Below, one piece after another: positions 1 through 4,902 of a stretch of 5,507 nt of DNA. The translations under genes were made by a program, and so were the position numbers. The stretch covers positions 1-5,507 of the forward strand of contig JAHFTN010000006.1 of NCBI GenBank assembly GCA_023269365.1. Direction: 5' to 3'. Positions within the stretch are counted from its first letter, which is position 1, and each line of letters begins with the position of its first letter. Under the pieces are notes generated by a model. That model made no database searches. It saw nothing but the letters and a program-made list of their open reading frames with translations, and was not told where the DNA came from. The stretch is from Chlamydiota bacterium. Its GTDB lineage: Bacteria; Chlamydiota; Chlamydiia; Chlamydiales; Rhabdochlamydiaceae.

Positions 1-90
1 CCAGGAGGCTTTAGACGCGAAATTGCCTCCGCCAATGGAGATAAGTCCAGTCACAGTAAACAGACTGATAAAGCCATTTTCCTGAGGCAT
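1..90 (-). CDS. Possible N-terminus of a leftward hydrophobic protein (partial, off left edge)
   Basis: On the minus strand an ATG at 90-88 opens a frame with no stop to the left edge (30 codons). The readable part is one hydrophobic stretch of about 20 residues with Phe/Leu/Ile/Val and a Gly-Gly-Gly turn, preceded by only five polar residues, as in a first membrane segment. A GAGAAG lies about 9 nt upstream. It would be divergent from the gene starting at 158. I do not recognise the family. The plus strand is also open through this stretch (1-93), so either or neither frame may be real. Only the sequence left of the window can decide. Confidence 0.35.
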   Translation of the reverse strand, partial: MPQENGFISLFTVTGLISIGGGNFASKASW

Positions 91-105
91 TAAATTCGCT
101 TCTCA

Positions 106-115
106 GGTATATACC
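106..115. promoter_or_regulatory. 10-bp perfect palindrome GGTATATACC
   Basis: GGTATATACC is its own reverse complement. It sits between the possible leftward start at 90 and the rightward start at 158. The TATATA core could serve as a -10 element in either direction, but no convincing -35 hexamer lies at the right distance on either side. It may be an operator, or a chance palindrome in a short gap. Confidence 0.25.
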
Positions 116-157
116 CAGGCAACCATTAAAATGGGGCTTTTAACGAGAGTGGGGCAG

Positions 158-619
158 ATGAATGTGAAAAGTGAACGGTTGAAGAAGTTAGAGCTAGAGC
201 TGCAAGATTTAGAGCAGTGGTTAAAATTGGGATTGGTGCCAAAAAAAGACATGGAGAAGCACAAAGAGGAGATCGTCTCTTTGAAGGGGCGGATCGTGGA
301 AGAGAAAGAGCGCCTTCGCGGCTTGAAGGAGAGTGGGGAGATGGAGGAGTTTAGCATGCCCAAACGCCCGACGGGCCGCCAGCCTGTCCATGAGCCGCAG
401 AGCTTGCCCGACGTCGAGGTTGCAGATGAGGGATTTACCGACGCGGGACTCGATATGGAAACAGAGCCGTTTGATGTGGATGCCACGGCTTCTGGTGAGG
501 AGGGGGAAGAAGGGGAGGAGGAAGCGACTCCGGAAGAAGAGGAAGAAGAAGACCCCTTTAGCGACCGCAATCGCTGGAAGCGGGGAGTACTCGAAGATCC
601 CGATGCCAACGACTGGTAG
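158..619 (+). CDS. CT053-like coiled-coil protein with acidic tail, function unknown
   Basis: This is a 153-aa soluble protein with no signal peptide or membrane segment. Residues 1-62 are charged and heptad-like (LKKLELELQDLEQWL, then an EEIVSLKGRIVEEKERL stretch), consistent with a helical hairpin or coiled coil. Residues 63-110 are Pro-rich and probably disordered. Residues 112-132 are a Glu/Gly-rich acidic tract. The last 20 residues (DPFSDRNRWKRGV to the terminal DANDW) look like a conserved tail. The order, just upstream of and overlapping hemW, matches my recollection of Chlamydia CT053 beside CT052; the function of that family is not known to me. I chose ATG 158 because GAGAG/GGGG lies just upstream. 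ATG 131 is in frame, would add nine residues and has no visible ribosome binding site. Likely cotranscribed with hemW. Confidence 0.8.
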   Translation: MNVKSERLKKLELELQDLEQWLKLGLVPKKDMEKHKEEIVSLKGRIVEEKERLRGLKESGEMEEFSMPKRPTGRQPVHEPQSLPDVEVADEGFTDAGLDMETEPFDVDATASGEEGEEGEEEATPEEEEEEDPFSDRNRWKRGVLEDPDANDW

Positions 620-1748
620 GGAAGTTAGCCTCTATTTTCACATCCCGTTTTGCTCAAAAAAATGCCCCTACTGCCATTTCTTTGTTCTCCCTAACGAGGA
701 GCGGTACAAGACCCCTTTCTTGACAGCTCTACTGCAGGAGTGGGCTTTGCGCTTGCCTCAGTTGCACGGCAAGCGGGTCGTCTCGATCTATTTCGGCGGG
801 GGAACGCCTACCAAGCTCTCGCCCGACCATTATGCTCTTTTGCTAGGAGCTATGCGCAATGCGGGGATCGAGATCGCCCCAGATTGTGAAATCACCCTAG
901 AGGCCAATCCGGAAGATGTCACATTGCCCCTCATGCAGCAGTTTTCAGCCTTGGGCATTAACCGAGTCAGCCTCGGCGTCCAGTCCCTTCTCGATGCTGA
1001 CTTGACCTTTCTCGGAAGGACCCATAACGTCTCTGCTTCTACGCGGGCGCTCCTAGCTACCCATGAGGCGGGGATCCCCAACATCTCTATGGACCTGCTC
1101 TTCGAACTGCCCCACCAGACTCTCTCGACCTTCGAGAGGTCACTTGCCGCGCTCAAGGGGCTTCCCTTTACCCACCTCTCTTTGTACAACCTCACCATCG
1201 AGCCCCATACCGTTTTCTTTAAAAAAAAACAGGCGCTTGAAGCTGTGCTCCCTCCCGATGAGGAGCGGCTGCATATGCTCGAATTGGCCTTTGTGACTTT
1301 ATCTGAATTGGGACTTGAGCGATATGAGATTTCCGCCTTTGCTCGACCAGGTTACATTTCTCGCCATAATAGCGGCTACTGGCTAGGCCGCCCCTTTATG
1401 GGCTTTGGTCCTTCTGCTTTTAGTTACTGGGAAGGGGCCCGCTTTTCCAATACCACCCGATTTAACCACTACCTAGATAGCGTTAAGGAGGGGCAGCTCC
1501 CCGTCGCCTTTACAGAAACCTTGCCCTATCCAAGCAATCTCCAAGAGCTTTTCGCTGTCCGCCTCCGCCTCGTCCAGGGGATCGACCTGGCTGCTTTTAC
1601 GGCGTGTCATGGGATGTTGCCGCAATCTGTGTGGGAGAGTGTGGACAAGCTTGTAACCCAAGGCCTGCTTATCCACACCGAGGACAATGTGCGCTTAACT
1701 CCTCGAGGGCAGCTCTTCTACGATACTGTGGCCTCTGAGTTGATTTGA
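603..1748 (+). CDS. hemW: HemW-type radical SAM protein (heme chaperone; formerly called HemN-like coproporphyrinogen III oxidase)
   Basis: This is a 381-aa cytoplasmic radical SAM enzyme of normal HemW length. Residues 9-26 hold the cluster motif SLYFHIPFCSKKCPYCHF, with Cys17, Cys21 and Cys24 in CxxxCxxC spacing to bind a 4Fe-4S cluster. Phe26 stands where true HemN has a fourth Cys, which favours HemW. YFGGGTPT (63-70) is the SAM-binding glycine motif; EANPED (100-105) and the NRVSLGVQS strand (120-128) follow the family order. HNSGYW (255-260) fits the HNxxYW signature linked to heme binding in HemW. The C-terminal HemW domain ends with RLTPRGQLFYDT near 364-375. By family, HemW binds heme and delivers it to target proteins rather than oxidising coproporphyrinogen. 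The frame is open upstream to 333, but that part is a shadow of the preceding gene. ATG 603 puts the conserved strand at residue 9 and overlaps the upstream gene by 17 nt, suggesting translational coupling; only a weak GAAG precedes it. An A9 run lies at 1221-1229. Confidence 0.95.
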   Translation: MPTTGREVSLYFHIPFCSKKCPYCHFFVLPNEERYKTPFLTALLQEWALRLPQLHGKRVVSIYFGGGTPTKLSPDHYALLLGAMRNAGIEIAPDCEITLEANPEDVTLPLMQQFSALGINRVSLGVQSLLDADLTFLGRTHNVSASTRALLATHEAGIPNISMDLLFELPHQTLSTFERSLAALKGLPFTHLSLYNLTIEPHTVFFKKKQALEAVLPPDEERLHMLELAFVTLSELGLERYEISAFARPGYISRHNSGYWLGRPFMGFGPSAFSYWEGARFSNTTRFNHYLDSVKEGQLPVAFTETLPYPSNLQELFAVRLRLVQGIDLAAFTACHGMLPQSVWESVDKLVTQGLLIHTEDNVRLTPRGQLFYDTVASELI

Positions 1749-1801
1749 TAAAACACTAGGGGAATCAAGGAAAATTTAAGGGAATAAGAGAATTAAGAAA
1801 T

Positions 1802-1835
1802 AAAAAAGGGAGCCCTTTCGGGGCTCCCTTATTTT
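1802..1835. terminator. Bidirectional Rho-independent terminator between convergent genes
   Basis: A perfect 8-bp GC-rich stem, GGGAGCCC (1808-1815) with GGGCTCCC (1821-1828), is extended by two A-T pairs and closes a 5-nt TTTCG loop. On the plus strand TTATTTT follows it. On the minus strand the A-run at 1802-1807 becomes a T6 tract. It lies 53 nt after the hemW stop and about 55 nt after the stop of the leftward gene, so it can end both transcripts. The minus-strand T-tract is the better of the two. Confidence 0.9.
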
Positions 1836-1862
1836 GAAGAGGTCTCTAGAGAGAGCCTCTTC
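1836..1862. terminator. Second, weaker hairpin in the convergent gap
   Basis: GAAGAGG (1836-1842) pairs with CCTCTTC (1856-1862). The stem continues through TCTC/GAGA after a one-base bulge at 1855, with a TAGA loop. It lies 29 nt beyond the stop of the leftward gene, before that transcript reaches the stronger stem at 1802-1835. On the plus strand it is followed by TTAAAT. Neither side has a good T-run, so it may be an auxiliary terminator or an RNA 3'-end stabilising structure. Confidence 0.5.
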
Positions 1863-1891
1863 TTAAATCTCTTCCCTAAGAGAATAGACTT

Positions 1892-3292
1892 TTAGAAGGA
1901 CGCAGATCTAGATAAGCGGCCTTGCGATTCATGGGGGTTAGTAGCCCTTTGTGAAAGAGTTTGTAGGGGCTGCCTATAAAAATTTTCTGGTGGTTTTCCA
2001 GTCTGTAGGAAAGAAAGAAGTTCTTCATAAGGTTTAACCTCTTCCGCTTTCTCTTTTTGATGTTTCCTCATATTCATTAGCTCAGCTTCGTTGTAAGCTA
2101 CAAGTAATTCTGTTTTTCCATCGTGCATTTCATGAATTTTTTTATTAAAGAGAGCTTCATTTGATTCGAATTCAAATAAATTACTTATATATGAAATATT
2201 TATGTTATTAATTATAATGAATCTTTTAATTAAATGATTTGTCAGCTCAATTTTTAGGCGAAGCTTTTCCTCTTCTTCTTTTTTTGTCTGTTCTAGCGTT
2301 TGGTTTTGAAGAGGGGGTAGGGAAGTGAGCTTAGAGAGCTCATCATTAATTTCTCGACGTTTATTATCTAAAAAATCTGAACAATTTCCTAATTCAGAAG
2401 GGCAGTTTATTGGAAAATGGTTTTTTAATTCTTTAAAAAAACCTTCGTTTTCTTCATTTAAATTGCATTGAAGATTATTAATTTTTTGATGTGACTGATC
2501 CAGATTTTCCTGGGTAGTAATTATTGTTTTTTCTAGGGTTTCGATCTGTTCCTTCAATGCAGTCATTCCTTCAGAGTCATCTATTGGGCCTACAGCATTT
2601 GCTTTGTTAATCGACTCCTTTAAAAAATCTTCATAGCATTTTAGAAGAGAGCTCCTCATTCTTTTTTCAATAGCAATACCAGAGGTAGCGGTGGGCATTC
2701 TTCTTGCTTTTTTCTCTCCAGGAAAAAACTGTCCTTCCTCGTTGCTCTGAAAAGTTTCATAGATCTCCTGATTGTATAAAAGTATCGAGGATATAACTTC
2801 TTCATTATATCCCTGTTCAACAGAATTTTTTACCATCTCTGTAGCCAATTGAATAGGCATTGCAAAATAAATAAGATCTCGTATGGCAGATAACATCTGA
2901 TGGTCTTTTGCTGAGGTTTTGCTAGGACCGTTAAATACACCCATTCCCAGGTAGCGCCCTAAGTTTCCCCGTACGAAATGTTGCAATTTTTGTCGAGTAA
3001 TGTGGAATAGGTCCTCTTCGTGGAGCTCTTCAAACGCAAGTTCAGCGGATATAGATTTAGTGAATTTTGTAAAGGTTTCATCTGAAATGAACACGCCAGC
3101 AAAGTTATTGGCATCGTTATTGGCAGCATAGTACTCTTGGTTTGCTTGCATCTCTTTAAATAATTTGCACATAGCATAGTCGGTCTCGAGCTTTGCTAAT
3201 TCTTTTTCTCTAGTTTCATGTGGATTAAAAAAGTGAGTTGCTTTAATGCCGCACATTGCCCAATAATATTTTATGTTTAAAATGAATCCCAT
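1892..3292 (-). CDS. Unrecognised 466-aa helical/coiled-coil protein, possible chlamydial effector
   Basis: I do not recognise this protein. Residues 1-20 (MGFILNIKYYW and following) are mildly hydrophobic but do not form a clear signal peptide. Residues 25-230 appear mostly helical and mixed in charge, with a basic patch EKKARRM at 193-199. Residues 241-350 form the likely coiled coil, including heptad-like stretches at 245-280 and 305-350 and a KKEEEEKLRLKIEL segment. An Ile/Asn-rich stretch (357-371) follows, then another charged helix (400-430). The final 25 residues are polar and end RLSRSASF. AAGGA lies 7 nt before the ATG, so the start is well supported. The gene follows the 409-aa gene by 45 nt with no terminator between them, so they are probably cotranscribed. 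Base composition is far more AT-rich than hemW (15 of 60 G+C at 2401-2460), suggesting different history or weaker constraint. No catalytic motif was seen. Confidence 0.88.
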   Translation of the reverse strand: MGFILNIKYYWAMCGIKATHFFNPHETREKELAKLETDYAMCKLFKEMQANQEYYAANNDANNFAGVFISDETFTKFTKSISAELAFEELHEEDLFHITRQKLQHFVRGNLGRYLGMGVFNGPSKTSAKDHQMLSAIRDLIYFAMPIQLATEMVKNSVEQGYNEEVISSILLYNQEIYETFQSNEEGQFFPGEKKARRMPTATSGIAIEKRMRSSLLKCYEDFLKESINKANAVGPIDDSEGMTALKEQIETLEKTIITTQENLDQSHQKINNLQCNLNEENEGFFKELKNHFPINCPSELGNCSDFLDNKRREINDELSKLTSLPPLQNQTLEQTKKEEEEKLRLKIELTNHLIKRFIIINNINISYISNLFEFESNEALFNKKIHEMHDGKTELLVAYNEAELMNMRKHQKEKAEEVKPYEELLSFLQTGKPPENFYRQPLQTLSQRATNPHESQGRLSRSASF

Positions 3293-3337
3293 GTTTTTAT
3301 CCTTCTTTTTTTTATTTTTGATGTACTAAAATTTTAC

Positions 3338-4567
3338 CTAAAATCCCAGGGTTTGAGTTAAAAATCCCCAAAAGGGTGTCTTTGGCTTTTCTTCCCAGGG
3401 GGCCCTTCCCTCGTTATCGATCCAGAGTGCAAGCACTTCGGCAAAGGGGTGAACCAGATTTTGTGTTGTTTCATCAGAGGTCGAAGGGGGAATGGTTGTA
3501 TTATTTAAAATAATACCGGCAGCCTCTGCGGTCTTTTTTAGCGATTCAAGGGCTGTAGGGTTATTTTCTTGTAGCTGAGTTACAAGAGTATAAATCTGAG
3601 TCAAAGTCTCTGTGTAATAATTTGAATTTTCTAAAAGACCCTTGGCTTGGGCAAATTTAAATGCGAAATAGATCTTTTCTGCTTGGATTAACAGAGGGGA
3701 AAGGGGAGAGGGGCGTTGTAACTTTTCAAGGCGCGCAATCTCTTCTACGATAAGGCGTGGCTGCTCCGAATAGGCAGCTTTAACCACATGGATCCTTATC
3801 TCTTCGCAAAGAGGGGCACTTGTTTGATTTCGAGGGCTATAGCCTCCCTGGATAGCGCGTAAAATGCGCAGTCTTAGGGAAAGGGGGAGCTCTTCATACC
3901 AGTTTTTGTTCTTGATGCACCAGTTTTGATGGGTTTGCTTAAATTGAGAAATGGCAAAGTCTATAGCGAATAAACCATAATGATTTAGTTTGAAATCGGC
4001 ATTGCACTTCCCTTTCGTTAAAAGGGGAAGAGGTTTTATTTTTTCGGGAACAAACTCGACCTCAGTAATTTCCTCTGGCGCTTCGAGTGGTGGAGTGCTA
4101 CGGCCTCTTGGCTCGCCTGGGGGACCTGGGGGAATAGTGGGATTTTCTGAAGAAGGAGCGCTGCTGCTTCTTACTAGAACTCGTCTGGTAGTAGGAGAAA
4201 CAGCGGAAACTACTGGTCTGAAAGGAGATTCTTCGTGAGGAACGGCTCTTGTAGCAGTGAGGGAGATGGGCTCCTCCTTGTTTTGAAGAGTCTTTAAGAA
4301 TATGTTTAGAAGGTCAGAATTTTCATGGATGAGTTTACCTGATAGACAGATACCCCTGGAGTTTATGATGAAATATTGATCAACAGGGACGTCAAGCTGC
4401 TTAAAAATAGATTGAGCCAATTGAAAGATTGCAGAGCGAGTTGTATCGTCGTGGGGGATCTCAACGCGGCTTCTGCTTCCCTCAGCATTTTTTTTGAAGA
4501 GAGAGATTTCATAATATCTGCCGTCTGATGTGCAGACAAAGCAGGGGTGGAAAGGTGTTACTGCCAT
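3338..4567 (-). CDS. Unrecognised 409-aa protein with ubiquitin-like N-terminal segment and Pro/Ser-rich linker
   Basis: The family is not recognised. Three zones can be seen. Residues 17-107 read like a beta-grasp fold: strand (RYYEISLFK), strand (SRSRVEI), long helix (39-58), then VPVDQYFIIN at 60-69, which resembles IPPDQQRLIF of ubiquitin, and a last strand (EEPISLTATRA). No Gly-Gly end follows, so this would be a built-in domain, not a conjugated modifier. Residues 110-183 are Pro/Ser/Arg-rich and probably disordered, with RSSSAP at 133-138 and PPGPPGEP at 147-153. Residues 190-409 are mainly helical with Trp-containing ends (WIDNEGRAPW). No signal peptide, membrane segment or catalytic motif is visible. 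The start at 4567 is the only Met near the conserved-looking region, but its ribosome site is weak (AAAGA). It is the first gene of a probable leftward operon and diverges from the gene at 4903. A ubiquitin-like fold is inference from pattern, not homology. Confidence 0.85.
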   Translation of the reverse strand: MAVTPFHPCFVCTSDGRYYEISLFKKNAEGSRSRVEIPHDDTTRSAIFQLAQSIFKQLDVPVDQYFIINSRGICLSGKLIHENSDLLNIFLKTLQNKEEPISLTATRAVPHEESPFRPVVSAVSPTTRRVLVRSSSAPSSENPTIPPGPPGEPRGRSTPPLEAPEEITEVEFVPEKIKPLPLLTKGKCNADFKLNHYGLFAIDFAISQFKQTHQNWCIKNKNWYEELPLSLRLRILRAIQGGYSPRNQTSAPLCEEIRIHVVKAAYSEQPRLIVEEIARLEKLQRPSPLSPLLIQAEKIYFAFKFAQAKGLLENSNYYTETLTQIYTLVTQLQENNPTALESLKKTAEAAGIILNNTTIPPSTSDETTQNLVHPFAEVLALWIDNEGRAPWEEKPKTPFWGFLTQTLGF

Positions 4568-4654
4568 AAAAATCTTTTTTTGTTGAATTTCAATAAATTT
4601 TTGCTTTTATATAGATATATTATCAAAAGAAAACAAATAATTCAATGCTTATTA

Positions 4655-4660
4655 ATTATA
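4655..4660 (-). promoter_or_regulatory. Candidate -10 element for the leftward operon
   Basis: ATTATA on the plus strand is TATAAT on the minus strand, a perfect sigma-70-type -10 hexamer. Transcription would begin near 4648, giving an 80-nt leader before the start at 4567. No good TTGACA-like hexamer lies 16-18 nt upstream (4677-4684), and chance matches are expected in such AT-rich DNA. Confidence 0.3.
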
Positions 4661-4753
4661 ACTTTGTTTTTTTAAATAACTGCTCATCTATTTGATAATT
4701 AGACTATTATGAATTTATTTGCAAGAATTGTAAGCAGGTATAAATCTATAACT

Positions 4754-4768
4754 CGCTTATAATAAGCG
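4754..4768. promoter_or_regulatory. Perfect 15-bp palindrome, candidate operator
   Basis: CGCTTAT and ATAAGCG are perfect inverted arms of 7 bp around a single central A. This is the only G/C-containing symmetric element in the AT-rich gap and lies between the two divergent genes, about 135 nt before the rightward start and 187 nt before the leftward start. The size and symmetry suit a dimeric DNA-binding regulator. No U-run follows and a one-base loop cannot form an RNA hairpin of this size without opening, so a DNA site is more likely than a terminator. Confidence 0.5.
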
Positions 4769-4788
4769 CTGTAAGTAGACTTAAAATT

Positions 4789-4810
4789 AAATACACTACA
4801 AAATACACTA
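4789..4810. repeat. Tandem pair of AAATACACTA repeats
   Basis: AAATACACTA occurs at 4789-4798 and again at 4801-4810, identical over 10 bp with a CA spacer (12-bp period). It lies just upstream of the candidate -10 elements of the rightward gene, where activator sites often sit. It could also be a chance duplication in low-complexity DNA. Confidence 0.5.
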
Positions 4811-4820
4811 GGAATCTGTT

Positions 4821-4852
4821 AATTAATATTATAATGATGTATAATTAATATT
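4821..4852. repeat. AATTAATATT direct repeat with 22-bp period
   Basis: AATTAATATT occurs at 4821-4830 and 4843-4852, exactly 22 bp apart (about two helical turns), flanking the two TATAAT hexamers. The low sequence complexity makes chance repetition quite possible. Confidence 0.35.
4830..4845 (+). promoter_or_regulatory. Two candidate -10 hexamers for the rightward gene
   Basis: Perfect TATAAT hexamers occur at 4830-4835 and 4840-4845. From the second, transcription would begin near 4852, giving about a 50-nt leader before the start at 4903. The best -35 candidate for it at 17-nt spacing is TGTTAA (4817-4822), a poor match, so the promoter may be activator-dependent or the hexamers may be fortuitous. 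Confidence 0.4.
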
Positions 4853-4889
4853 GTTACATCGCCATTAAACAAACAAAAACTAAAAATAG

Positions 4890-4896
4890 AGGAGGG
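4890..4896 (+). promoter_or_regulatory. Strong Shine-Dalgarno site for the 4903 gene
   Basis: AGGAGGG lies 6-7 nt before ATG 4903, the best ribosome binding site in the window. It fixes the start of the right-hand gene and suggests efficient translation compared with the weak site of the divergent 409-aa gene. Confidence 0.85.
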
Positions 4897-4902
4897 TATT
4901 CT

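Larger units (their letters stand above)
4568..4902. other. AT-rich divergent intergenic region (335 nt)
   Basis: This gene-free stretch separates the starts of the leftward 409-aa gene and the rightward gene at 4903. It is dominated by A/T runs and has stops in all frames. I see no tRNA, riboswitch or convincing small-RNA gene. It holds a perfect 15-bp palindrome, two short direct-repeat pairs and perfect TATAAT hexamers facing both ways, listed separately. It is best read as a shared divergent promoter/operator region. Confidence 0.75.

Noticed and set aside
1..93. Plus-strand open frame ending at TAA 91-93, with a G-x4-H-x-K-Q pattern faintly like the C-terminus of 2-oxoglutarate dehydrogenase E1 (SucA)
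   Set aside because: The spacing before the glycine is one or two residues short of the SucA pattern and only 30 residues are visible. As I recall, Chlamydia sucA points away from CT053. The minus-strand hydrophobic reading seemed more protein-like, but neither is secure.
333..602. Upstream extension of the hemW frame to ATG 333
   Set aside because: The added 90 residues are Arg/Lys-rich shadow translation of the upstream gene, and HemW proteins start about ten residues before the HIPFC motif, as with ATG 603.
103..609. Minus-strand 168-codon open frame, very Ser-rich
   Set aside because: It is the antisense shadow of the Glu-rich CT053-like gene: purine-rich GAG/GAA codons read backwards give Ser/Phe/Pro runs. 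No ribosome site or domain was seen.
830..1198. Minus-strand open frame inside hemW
   Set aside because: It lies wholly within a well-supported gene and its composition is that of an antisense shadow.
3990..4238. Plus-strand Gly-rich open frame
   Set aside because: It is antisense to the Pro-rich linker of the 409-aa gene; Pro codons read backwards give Gly. No ribosome site.
4621..4626. TTGATA on the minus strand as a -35 hexamer for the leftward operon
   Set aside because: No -10-like hexamer lies 16-18 nt downstream; the sequence there reads CAAAAA.
4719..4744. TTGCAA (4719-4724) with TATAAA (4739-4744) as a rightward promoter
   Set aside because: The spacer is only 14 nt, too short for a normal sigma-70-type promoter, and both hexamers are common in AT-rich DNA.
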